Part shown: positions 52,260 to 60,511 of the stretch, in pieces
How positions within the stretch are numbered: the stretch's first letter is position 1
How the letters are laid out: each line of letters opens with the position of its first letter
NCBI GenBank assembly: GCA_945861435.1
Contig: CAMAUX010000004.1
Coordinates: 62,001-126,000, forward strand
Source of the DNA: Chthoniobacter flavus
Lineage (GTDB): Bacteria; Verrucomicrobiota; Verrucomicrobiia; Chthoniobacterales; Chthoniobacteraceae
Length of the DNA: 64,000 bases
Direction: 5' to 3'
Notes under the pieces: generated by a model
The model's database searches: none
What the model was told of the DNA's origin: nothing
What the model saw: the letters and a program-made list of their open reading frames with translations, nothing else
Made by a program: the position numbers and the translations under genes

Positions 52260-52814
52260 TCAGGCAGCTCCCTTCCTAAGGTAAATAATCTTCTCGTCCT
52301 TCTCGTCGCGCTCCATCTTGCCACGCAAATTGCGCATCGCCGCGTTGAGTAGGAAACCCACGTTCCCGACGCTCAACCCCGTGATGTCACTCACCTCCTG
52401 ATAGGAGTGATGATGATGAAAGCGCAGGCGCACGACCTCCTGCTGGTTCTTGGGCAACTCCTTCACCAATTCCATCAACCGAGCCACGCGCTCCTTGCGC
52501 TCAAGCTCCATCAGCGGCGTCAGCGCCTCGCAGCGCTTCTGCTCAAAATGCTCCGCCTCAAGGTAAACGTACCGGTCCTCCTTCTTGAGAGACTTCAGCG
52601 AGCAATTGCGGCACACCGTGAAAAGCCACTGCGAAAGGTGCCCCTCGATTGCAGACTGCTCCTGATTGTGCAGCCGCATGAAAGTCTCCTGCACCACGTC
52701 GCGCGCACGCTCAATCTCGCCGACGATGCTCATCGAGTACTGGAGAAGCGGACGCTCATAGCGCTCCAGCGCAGACTGCACCCAGATTGCCTTACGTTTT
52801 TGTTTACCGAACAT
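52260..52814 (-). CDS. ECF-type RNA polymerase sigma factor
   Basis: A 184-residue sigma-70 family protein with regions 2 and 4 only. Region 2 holds ERARDVVQETFMRLHN and SQWLFTVCRNCSLKSLK; region 4 holds ELPKNQQEVVRLRFHHHHSY then QEVSDITGLSVGNVGFLLNA, the helix-turn-helix for the -35 element. It is followed after four bases by the anti-sigma-like gene. The target regulon is unknown; the MoxR operon just downstream is the nearest candidate but has a terminator in between. The leader CAGCCCCCCACTCCC is C-rich. Confidence 0.94.
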   Translation of the reverse strand: MFGKQKRKAIWVQSALERYERPLLQYSMSIVGEIERARDVVQETFMRLHNQEQSAIEGHLSQWLFTVCRNCSLKSLKKEDRYVYLEAEHFEQKRCEALTPLMELERKERVARLMELVKELPKNQQEVVRLRFHHHHSYQEVSDITGLSVGNVGFLLNAAMRNLRGKMERDEKDEKIIYLRKGAA

Positions 52815-52967
52815 GGGAGTGGGGGGCTGAGGTTTTCGCGGCTTTCAGGAACACCCGGAAACGCCACGCCCCTCCCTGATAACCGCAAACGGGCCTTTTT
52901 CTTAAGCAAAATCTTCGGGTGGCATGCCCACTCGGGGTCGACCACTTCCTCCCTATTCCCAACCCTT

Positions 52968-53948
52968 TCAACCGACCCGCCTGAGAACCTCCCAGATCCG
53001 CGTGAAATGCTCCGGCCCAAAACCCATCGCCCGCTTCAACTGAAAGTCCCTCTCCAACGGGTTGGAGATCCTCTGGCAGGCCCGGAAATCTTCCCAAGAG
53101 ACGAACCCCTGTATCCACGCCCAGTGCCCGAGCACCGGAACCGGGAAGTCGCTCCCATGAACCAACCGCGACACCGTCGGCTCCCGCAGACAACGCCGCA
53201 CATGCCTCCCCCGAATCGGCACATTGAACGCACTCGTATCCCCGTACAACCCGGGATACCGCCCCAGCATCTCCTCAAACACGTGGAAGTATTCCGGATC
53301 AAACAACCCGCTCTTCGTCGCACAATGCGCTGCGACCACTTTGACCCCAATCTCCAGTGGTCGCCTCAGCACCCGCGGATCCGCGAACTCCTTGCGCACC
53401 ACAGGCACCGTGTGCTCGCCGCCCGTGTGCGCCAGCAACGGCAACCCCGCCTCCGCCATCCGCTCCCAAAACCTCGTGAAGCGCCGGTCCCCGCAGTCAA
53501 TGTTATGGCAGTTAGGCAGGCACTTCATCATCACCGCCCCACCCGCCAAGCAGCGCTCTAATTCTTCGAGCGCATCCGCACGCGCCGGATGAATGGACAC
53601 CGCCGGCAAAAACTCCGCATGCTTGCGGGCCAAATCCAGCACGTACTCGTTGGGTACATAAAACGACCCCACCTCCGGAAGAACACACCCGCCGCTGTCA
53701 TACACCTGTTCATGGGCAAGGATCACCGCGCATCCCATCGAGGACTCACGCACCCACTGCAGCACCCGCTCCACAACCAACCGGTCCAAAGCCCCGTCGA
53801 GATCGGAGCGACTCAACCCCATCTGCCTCACCATCAATCCCGCCAGCAGCCGATGCCGCCCACTCAGACGCAGCCAGCACCCACTTCCCTCCCTGCCGTT
53901 TCCAACAAGGTGTACATGCGCATCTACCGGCGGCCGCAGCTCATTCAT
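52968..53948 (-). CDS. Amidohydrolase-superfamily metal-dependent hydrolase (amidohydrolase 2)
   Basis: A 326-residue TIM-barrel hydrolase. VDAHVHL has the HxH metal ligands (H11, H13), VSIHPARADALEEL and LLAHTGGEH lie on later strands, KVVAAHCAT supplies another metal-ligand histidine and LVHGSDFPVP the catalytic aspartate. This layout is that of amidohydrolase family 2 (uronate isomerase, decarboxylase and lactonase relatives). The substrate cannot be told. It has one of the few plausible Shine-Dalgarno sites (GTGGAGCCCGC before ATG 53948). It lies immediately upstream of the sigma gene on the same strand, 153 bases apart; a functional link is not evident. Confidence 0.87.
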   Translation of the reverse strand: MNELRPPVDAHVHLVGNGREGSGCWLRLSGRHRLLAGLMVRQMGLSRSDLDGALDRLVVERVLQWVRESSMGCAVILAHEQVYDSGGCVLPEVGSFYVPNEYVLDLARKHAEFLPAVSIHPARADALEELERCLAGGAVMMKCLPNCHNIDCGDRRFTRFWERMAEAGLPLLAHTGGEHTVPVVRKEFADPRVLRRPLEIGVKVVAAHCATKSGLFDPEYFHVFEEMLGRYPGLYGDTSAFNVPIRGRHVRRCLREPTVSRLVHGSDFPVPVLGHWAWIQGFVSWEDFRACQRISNPLERDFQLKRAMGFGPEHFTRIWEVLRRVG

Positions 53949-54100
53949 GCGGGCTCCACGTTAAGCGATCATCCCCAGGATTGACCAGCAATTCACCCCA
54001 ACCAACCTCAGGCACACCCTAATTTCCTCCCTGTGCGCGGGTTGGAGAAATGCCTGTTCACAACGGCACCCCCCACCCAATCTCCGCGCCCAGTTCACCC

Positions 54101-56485
54101 ATGAAGCTCCGAATCCATACCCTACTCACTCCCGCACTCGGTCTCGCCGCCTTTGCCGGGCTCGCACAAAACCCCGCCCCCAAGAAGTTCGAGGCGATGG
54201 ACTATGGCCGTTTTGTCTCCGCCACCTTCAACAACGCCGAAGGCAAAAACACTCTCGGCTCCACCGGGGCCCGCAAGGATGGCGCCGCACCCGCGAAGGC
54301 CTACGGCTGCACCGCAGACAAGGGCATCGCCATCAAGCTCGAGAACGACTCCACCGTGGTCTTCGACACCGACCTCGTCCGCATGGCCGGTGGCTGGTCC
54401 AACGGCTTCATCCAACTCAAGGGCGTCGTCTTCGAGGGCGGTCACGGCCCCAACCCCGGTCCAGCACCCGGCGCCAAAATCGTCTTCCAAACCAACCCCA
54501 CCCCAGGCTGGAGCACCGACGCCACTTTCGCCGATACCCGTAAGCTGCCCACCGGACCCGGTGCGGCAACCCGCCCCTTCGGCCCCCTCCCCCGCGAGTT
54601 GGCCAAGTACAAGGGCCTCTACCTCCATGGCGACCAAGTCGTCCTCAGCTACACCGTAGGCTCGGCCTCCGTCCTCGAATTGCCAGCCGCCGAAAAAATC
54701 GGCGAACGCGGCATGCTCACCCGAACCTTCAACGTCTCTGGCAAGGGTTCACAGCAGGCAAGCCTCCTCGCCGCGGAAGCCATCGACGGCGCCGCCTCCC
54801 AACTTCTTGAAGACGGTAAAGTCGCCGCTCTCGCCGACGATCCCAAGAACCCAGACTCCCGCCTCCTCGTCGCCCTCCTCAGCGCCCCAGCCGGCACACA
54901 GCTCGACGCAGGCCCCGCGCGCATCAGCGTGAAACTGCCACGCTTTGCCGGTGGCGAATCCTTCAAGGTCGTCTACGGACGCGGAACCACCGCAGACGCG
55001 GCCGCCTTCGCCGCTGACACCGCGCGCCTCAGTGCTCCTGCAAAACTCGCAGAACTCACCAAAGGCGGCACACCTCATTGGACAAAGACCGTAACCACCA
55101 AAGGTGAACTCGGCACGGAATCCAACGGCTTCCCGTACGTTGTCGACTCCATCACCCCGCCCCTCGAAAATCCCTACAATGCATGGATTCGCTTTGGCGG
55201 ACTCGACTTCTTCTCCGACGGCCGCGCAGCCCTCTCCACATGGAGCGGCGACGTGTGGATCGTCAGCGGCGTGAACGGCGATCTCAAGGAGCTCACATGG
55301 AAACGCTACGCCAGCGGCCTCTATCAGGCACTCGGACTCAAGGTCGTCGACAACGTCGTCTACGTCCTCGGCCGCGACCAGATCACCCGCCTCCACGACC
55401 TCAACAACGACGGAGAGGCCGACTTCTACGAGAACTTCAACAACGACGTCCAGGTCACCCCGGGCTTCCATGAATTCGCCCTCGATCTCCACACCGACCC
55501 CCAAGGCAATTTCTACTTCGCCAAGGGTGGCCCCGTGAATCCCGGCGGCCGCGGCTGGGGCCCGCTGAGCGACCACAACGGCTGCATCTTCAAAATCTCC
55601 AAAGATGGACAGAAGTTCGAGGTCTACGCCACCGGCGTGCGCGCCCCGAACGGCATGGGGGTCGGCCCCAAGGGCGAAGTCACCTGCGGCGACAACCAAG
55701 GGACATGGGTGCCCGCCTGCTACGTGCACATGGCCAAGCAGGGCGAATTCATCGGCGTCACCGACCTCGCTCACCTGCCCACCAAACCCACCGCTCACAG
55801 CAACCACATCTGCTACCTGCCGATGGACGTGGACAACTCCGGCGGCGCTCAAGTCTGGGTCACCAGCAAACAGTGGGGGCCCTTTGAAAACCGTCTCCTG
55901 CACCTCAGCTACGGCCAGGCCACCGCAAATCTCATCCTCTCCGAGCAGGTCGGCGACACCCTCCAAGGCGGGGCGGTCAAACTCCCCCTCAAGTTTGAAA
56001 CCGGCGTCATGCGCGCACGCTTCCATCCCACCGATGGCCAGCTCTACCTCACCGGCCTCCGCGGCTGGCAGACCAAGGGCGGCAAGGACGGCGCCTTCTA
56101 CCGCGTGCGCTACACCGGCAAACCCGTCACCCTCCAGACCTCCCTGCGCGTCACCGACAAGGGCATCCACCTCGGATTCACCAACCCGGTGGACGCCGCC
56201 GCAGCAGCCGATCTCCAGAACTACTCCATCCAGCAGTACAACTACCGCTGGACCGAGGCCTACGGCTCGCCTGACTTCAAGCCCAGCAACCCCGAGGAGA
56301 AGGGTCGCGACGACGTCGAGATCAAGTCCGTCAAACTATCCGCAGACGCGAAAACCGTCTTCCTCGAGGTCCCAGGCCTCAAGCCCGTCGATCAAGTCCG
56401 CATCAAGATGAACCTCAAGGCTGCCGATGGCGCCGACATCCCCAAGGAGGTCGTCCACACCATCAACGCCATCGGCAAGGAATAA
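54101..56485 (+). CDS. Secreted fused DUF6797-like plus sorbosone-dehydrogenase-like propeller protein
   Basis: A 794-residue exported protein; ATG 54101 (MKLRIHTLLTPALGLAAFAG) gives a clean signal peptide, the upstream frame to 54050 does not. Residues 30-320 are a beta-rich domain (VVFDTDLVRMAGGWSNGFIQ; GLYLHGDQVVLSYTVGSA; GMLTRTFNVSGKG) related to the C-terminal domain of the protein at 31810-33396. Residues about 350-660 are a propeller (LDFFSDGRAALSTWSGDVWI; GVRAPNGMGVGPKGEVTCGD then NQGTW) like that at 30328-31788, and the C-terminus (NPVDAAAAADLQNYSIQQYN) matches that protein too. It thus combines in one chain what is two proteins elsewhere in the window. No haem or copper site is present in it. 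Confidence 0.86.
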   Translation: MKLRIHTLLTPALGLAAFAGLAQNPAPKKFEAMDYGRFVSATFNNAEGKNTLGSTGARKDGAAPAKAYGCTADKGIAIKLENDSTVVFDTDLVRMAGGWSNGFIQLKGVVFEGGHGPNPGPAPGAKIVFQTNPTPGWSTDATFADTRKLPTGPGAATRPFGPLPRELAKYKGLYLHGDQVVLSYTVGSASVLELPAAEKIGERGMLTRTFNVSGKGSQQASLLAAEAIDGAASQLLEDGKVAALADDPKNPDSRLLVALLSAPAGTQLDAGPARISVKLPRFAGGESFKVVYGRGTTADAAAFAADTARLSAPAKLAELTKGGTPHWTKTVTTKGELGTESNGFPYVVDSITPPLENPYNAWIRFGGLDFFSDGRAALSTWSGDVWIVSGVNGDLKELTWKRYASGLYQALGLKVVDNVVYVLGRDQITRLHDLNNDGEADFYENFNNDVQVTPGFHEFALDLHTDPQGNFYFAKGGPVNPGGRGWGPLSDHNGCIFKISKDGQKFEVYATGVRAPNGMGVGPKGEVTCGDNQGTWVPACYVHMAKQGEFIGVTDLAHLPTKPTAHSNHICYLPMDVDNSGGAQVWVTSKQWGPFENRLLHLSYGQATANLILSEQVGDTLQGGAVKLPLKFETGVMRARFHPTDGQLYLTGLRGWQTKGGKDGAFYRVRYTGKPVTLQTSLRVTDKGIHLGFTNPVDAAAAADLQNYSIQQYNYRWTEAYGSPDFKPSNPEEKGRDDVEIKSVKLSADAKTVFLEVPGLKPVDQVRIKMNLKAADGADIPKEVVHTINAIGKE

Positions 56486-56514
56486 GCTCCACCGCTTCAT
56501 CAGCCTCTCATCTC

Positions 56515-56550
56515 AAGGGCTGCGCCTGACTCTCAGGCGCGGCCCTTTTC
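56515..56550 (+). terminator. Rho-independent terminator after the fused propeller gene
   Basis: AAGGGCTGCGCCTGA (56515-56529) pairs with TCAGGCGCGGCCCTT (56533-56547) around a three-base loop, with a single T-G wobble, and the Ts continue to 56549. A 15-bp stem next to a short T-run. It lies 30 bases after the stop of the propeller gene and before the cytochrome genes. Confidence 0.85.
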
Positions 56551-56608
56551 CTTCCCACACTGAAACCAACCCGCTTCGCTCCAACTCAGGTTGCCCTCCT
56601 AAAAAGCC

Positions 56609-58717
56609 ATGTCCCGCATCCGCCTCACGCTTCTCCTCCTCGTCGCCCTCGCCTCCTCCCTTCCGGCACACGCAGACTCCCCCGGCGTCCAGTCGCCCGC
56701 GCTCCCCGAAGCCAATCCCAAAAAGGCCCCGGGCCTCATTCTCACATTCCTTCAAGGCGAGCAAACCGACTCCCGCGAAAGCCGGCACCTCGCGCTCCAC
56801 ATACCCGCGGACACCATCCCGTCCCCCTTCCTTTCCAAGGGCCCGTTCACCGCGCGCTGGGAGGGCTTCATCGCCTCCCCGCTGCGCGCCGACCACAGCT
56901 TCCAAGTCCGAGTACGTGGCCACTTCAAGCTCACCCTCAACGGCACCCAAATCCTCGACACCCATTCCCCAGAACTCACCCTCGGTGAACCCAAACGCGC
57001 TCAACTCAACAAGGGCGCCAACCTCCTCGTAGCCGAGTTCACCCCTGAACCCGCTGGCGATGCCACCGTCCAACTCCTCTGGAGCTCCAGCGAGTTCCCA
57101 CTCGAACCCGTCCCCTCCATCCTCTTCACACACGAAAGCGCCACACCCGCACTCCGCTCTGGCAACCGTCTGCGCGAAGGCCGCCTCCTCTTCGCACAAC
57201 TGCGCTGCGCCGCCTGCCACGCCGACCCCATCCTCCTCCCCGCACCCACTCCCGGTGAAGCCATGCCGGAGCTCGCACAGGACGCCCCCGTCTTCGCCGA
57301 CCTCGGTGCCAAGTTCAACGCCCCATGGCTCGCACACTGGATCAACGATCCGCACTCCACACGCCCCCATGCGCTGATGCCCCGCGTCTTCTCCGCCCCC
57401 GAAGGCACCATCGCGCAAGAGGCCGCAGACCTCGCCGCTTTCCTCCTCTCCTCCGGCACCCGCAACGACCAAGCCCCTTCCGACGATCTCGCACCCGCGG
57501 GCGGCGCACTCTTCGCAAACCTCGGCTGCATCGCATGCCACACGCCTCCGGATTTCAATGGCAACGACGAACACGCACGAACCCCGCTCGCCCACCTCAA
57601 AGCCAAGTGGCAACCCACAGCCCTCGCCGCTTTCCTCAAGGAGCCCGCAAAAAACTACCGCTGGACCCACATGCCCAACTTCCGCCTCACCGACGAAGAG
57701 GCCGCCCAACTCACCAGCTTCCTGCTCTCCGGCACCCAACGCGACTTCCCTCCGACTCCCAACGGCGACCCCGCCCGCGGCGCTCAACGCCTCGTCTCCA
57801 GCGGGTGCCTCAACTGCCACGCAGGCCTGCCCCCCACCACCCAACCCACGCTCTCAGCCACCCTCCAATCAGGATGGATCAAAGGCTGCATGGCCCCTCA
57901 AAAATCCGCACGAGGCAGCGCCCCGGACTTCGCTCTCACCGATTCCCAACGCGATGCACTCCGCACATTCGCCGCCTCCGGCTTCGAATCCCTCCGCCAC
58001 GACACCCCCGCGGAATTCGCAGACCGTCAGACCAAAGCCATGCGCTGCACCGCATGCCACAGCCGCGACGGCGCGCCCAGCACGTGGTCCCAACTCGACG
58101 ATGAGACCGCCCCGCTCCAAGCCGCAGCACCGCAGCCCGAAGGCGAGGGAAACCCCGTCGCCACCACCGCGCTCCCCCTCTTCCATTGGTTCGGAGAGAA
58201 ACTGCAACCCTCATGGATGGCGCGCTTCATCACCGGCGAGCCGCTTCCCAAGCCCCGCCCATGGCTGATCGCGCGCATGCCCGGTTTCCCCGCCGTCGGC
58301 GAAGGCATCGCACACGGCCTTTCCCACTCCCACGGCCTTTCCCTCACCAGCCCTCCGGAACCACCACCCGCCGAGGAACACGCTCGCAACGGCGCCACCC
58401 TTCTCGCGGAAAATGGCGGCTTCAACTGCACCACCTGCCATGGCGTCGGAGAACGCCCACCCACCGCCGTCTTCGAAGCTCCGGGCATCAACCTCGCATG
58501 GGCCTCCCAACGCCTGCGCAAAGACTACTTCCAACGCTGGCTCCTCCACCCCCTGCGCATTGATCCCGAAACCAAGATGCCTCGCTTCGCCGATGAAGAC
58601 GGCCGCACCCAACTCACCGACCTCTACGAAGGCCGCGCACGCGACCAGTTCGACGCCATCTGGCAGTACCTCCGAACCCAAGCCCCTCAGCCTCAGAAAT
58701 CCCAAGCCGCCCAATGA
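56609..58717 (+). CDS. Five-haem c-type cytochrome with PA14-like N-terminus
   Basis: A 702-residue exported protein (signal MSRIRLTLLLLVALASSLPA). Residues about 75-165 resemble a PA14-like domain (GPFTARWEGFIASPLRADHS). Five CxxCH haem sites follow: CAACH (200-204), CIACH (307-311), CLNCH (400-404), CTACH (480-484) and CTTCH (607-611). Methionines in MPxF contexts after several of them (M257, M355, M557 and a C-terminal KMPRF) are likely distal ligands. This arrangement is that of large PVC extracellular cytochromes. It is translationally coupled (ATGA) to the one-haem gene. An electron-carrying role in the periplasm or on the surface is inferred; partner unknown. Confidence 0.9.
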   Translation: MSRIRLTLLLLVALASSLPAHADSPGVQSPALPEANPKKAPGLILTFLQGEQTDSRESRHLALHIPADTIPSPFLSKGPFTARWEGFIASPLRADHSFQVRVRGHFKLTLNGTQILDTHSPELTLGEPKRAQLNKGANLLVAEFTPEPAGDATVQLLWSSSEFPLEPVPSILFTHESATPALRSGNRLREGRLLFAQLRCAACHADPILLPAPTPGEAMPELAQDAPVFADLGAKFNAPWLAHWINDPHSTRPHALMPRVFSAPEGTIAQEAADLAAFLLSSGTRNDQAPSDDLAPAGGALFANLGCIACHTPPDFNGNDEHARTPLAHLKAKWQPTALAAFLKEPAKNYRWTHMPNFRLTDEEAAQLTSFLLSGTQRDFPPTPNGDPARGAQRLVSSGCLNCHAGLPPTTQPTLSATLQSGWIKGCMAPQKSARGSAPDFALTDSQRDALRTFAASGFESLRHDTPAEFADRQTKAMRCTACHSRDGAPSTWSQLDDETAPLQAAAPQPEGEGNPVATTALPLFHWFGEKLQPSWMARFITGEPLPKPRPWLIARMPGFPAVGEGIAHGLSHSHGLSLTSPPEPPPAEEHARNGATLLAENGGFNCTTCHGVGERPPTAVFEAPGINLAWASQRLRKDYFQRWLLHPLRIDPETKMPRFADEDGRTQLTDLYEGRARDQFDAIWQYLRTQAPQPQKSQAAQ

Positions 58718-60003
58718 AGCACGCCCGCCTCGCCCTCCTCGCGGCGTTTCTCCTTCTCCTCCGCGGCGGGGGCGCACACAGCGAGGATTTCCAAGGCGCC
58801 ACGCATCAACTCGACTACGACCAGCCTCCGATCAGCTACAGCAAAGCATCTCCCGCCGACCCCATCACGCGCCTTCAGGAGAAAATCCTCCGCCGCGAAA
58901 TCAAACTCCACTGGGACGACACCCACGGATACCTCCCCGCGCTCCTAGAAGCCCTCTCCATCCCCGTCTCCTCCCAACTGCTCGTCTTCTCCAAAACCTC
59001 CCTCCAACGCAAACTCATCTCCGCCCAAACCCCACGCGCCCTCTACTTCAACGACGACGTCTACATCGGCTACATCCCGGGATCGCCCGTCTTGGAAATC
59101 AGCGCAGCCGATCCCACCCTCGGCGCCACCTTCTACCATCTCGATCAGGAGGAAGTCCGCCGCCCACGCATGGAACGCGACGCCAACTGCCTCGGCTGCC
59201 ATGGCGGCACACGTTCCCTCGGCATCCCGGGCCATGTGCTGCGCTCTGTCGCAAACGACTCAATCGGCGAACCCGACCCCGCCACAGAAACCTCCAACAT
59301 CAACCACTGCACCCCCGTTCACGAGCGCTGGGCTGGCTGGTTCGTCACGGGCAGCCACGGCTCACAGAACCATCGCGGCAACCTCATCAACGCCGCCACC
59401 TTCGCGAGCGTCGAAGCCGCCCTCAACCCCTTCGACAACCTCCAGAACCTCGCTGCCATTGCCTCCAGCGGCATCTCTCTCCAACACGCATCCTTCCCCG
59501 CCACCACCAGCGACATCGTCGCCCACCTCGTCCTCGACCACCAGGTCCACATGCACAACTACATCGCGCGCCTCAGCTTCGAGGCCCGCATCATGGAGGC
59601 CAGTTACGGACACCTCCGCTACCTCAAACCCCAGACCGACGCCTTCCTTCGCTACCTCCTCTTCGCCGAAGAAGCACCGCTCGACGCCCCAGTCTCCGGC
59701 GACCCCGCATTCACAGAAGCCTTCCGTCGCATGAGCCCGCGCGACTCCAAGGGCCGTTCCCTGCGCGATTTCAACCTCCAAACCCGCCTCTTCAAACACC
59801 CCTGCAGCTACCTCATCTACAGCGACGCCTTCGCCAAAATGCATCCCCCCATGAAGTCCGTCGTCATGGAGAGACTCCTCGCCATCCTGAACAACTCCGA
59901 CCGCGATCCTCAATTCGCACGCCTCACAACAGAGGATCGAAGCACCCTCCTCGAAATCCTCCGCGACACCCTGCCGGACCTCCCGGAATCCTGGCGCCCC
60001 TGA
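58714..60003 (+). CDS. Secreted one-haem c-type cytochrome-like protein
   Basis: A 429-residue exported protein (signal AFLLLLRGGGAHS). One haem motif CLGCH sits at residues 159-163 in ERDANCLGCHGGT, followed by a second histidine-rich stretch (NHCTPVHERWAGWFVTGSHG). The C-terminal 170 residues are helical (MHNYIARLSFEARIMEASYG; FLRYLLFAEEAPL). It resembles a family of large mono-haem proteins next to multihaem cytochromes in PVC genomes, with no assigned reaction. ATG 58714 overlaps the five-haem stop by four bases, so the two are made together. It is probably a redox partner or a haem-dependent enzyme. Confidence 0.82.
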   Translation: MKHARLALLAAFLLLLRGGGAHSEDFQGATHQLDYDQPPISYSKASPADPITRLQEKILRREIKLHWDDTHGYLPALLEALSIPVSSQLLVFSKTSLQRKLISAQTPRALYFNDDVYIGYIPGSPVLEISAADPTLGATFYHLDQEEVRRPRMERDANCLGCHGGTRSLGIPGHVLRSVANDSIGEPDPATETSNINHCTPVHERWAGWFVTGSHGSQNHRGNLINAATFASVEAALNPFDNLQNLAAIASSGISLQHASFPATTSDIVAHLVLDHQVHMHNYIARLSFEARIMEASYGHLRYLKPQTDAFLRYLLFAEEAPLDAPVSGDPAFTEAFRRMSPRDSKGRSLRDFNLQTRLFKHPCSYLIYSDAFAKMHPPMKSVVMERLLAILNNSDRDPQFARLTTEDRSTLLEILRDTLPDLPESWRP

Positions 60004-60045
60004 CTCGCAAACCTGCGCCTCACAACTGAGGCCGGGCCGTCACCC

Positions 60046-60432
60046 TCAGCGCTCCGCACACGGCATGGCCACAGGGCCACTCACCGCAGAACGCTCCGCA
60101 ACCGAACCCGCCTTTCCATCCATCACCGCCAACCACTCCGGCTTAGCCACCACCCTGCGCACAATGTTCGGCCCCGCCACCACTGTCTTTATCCCATTTG
60201 GATAACAGTCGGTCTGCGGAAAGGGCGGCCCACTCCTGTGTTGCACCGCCCGGATCTCGTACCCGTCTCCCGAGCGCCACCACACACCCTCCGCGATCCA
60301 TTCCGCCAGCAACTCACCACGCGGATTCGTCACGCGAAAGAGCGTGTATTTAGGCCCGCCCAACACACCCACAGACCCGCACCCGGCTAGCGCAACAACA
60401 CCCGCAACAAGGATCAAACGTAACAGACGCAC
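60046..60432 (-). CDS. Small lipoprotein of unknown function
   Basis: A 128-residue protein with a lipoprotein signal: MRLLRLILVAGVVALAGCGS, lipobox LAGC with C18 as the probable acylated residue. The mature part (YTLFRVTNPRGELLAEWIAE; EIRAVQHRSGPPFPQTDCYP) is small and beta-rich; no family is recognised. It is convergent with the one-haem gene (43 bases apart) and followed on the same strand by mnmA upstream. An outer-membrane or inner-membrane anchored periplasmic location is expected. Confidence 0.78.
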   Translation of the reverse strand: MRLLRLILVAGVVALAGCGSVGVLGGPKYTLFRVTNPRGELLAEWIAEGVWWRSGDGYEIRAVQHRSGPPFPQTDCYPNGIKTVVAGPNIVRRVVAKPEWLAVMDGKAGSVAERSAVSGPVAMPCAER

Positions 60433-60511
60433 CCACCCACACTGTCAGCGCCTACCACGCACCTCAAGTGCGTTTCCACCACCCGCCCCAGCCCTTTCTC
60501 ATCCAACCCCA

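Noticed and set aside
54749-56170. 473-residue minus-strand frame inside the fused propeller gene
   Set aside because: Mirror-image composition of the real gene (Gly/Val/Glu-rich) and no recognisable motif.
58413-60029. 538-residue plus-strand frame offset from the cytochrome genes
   Set aside because: It is out of frame with both cytochrome genes, contains no haem motif and is dominated by Pro, Arg and His.
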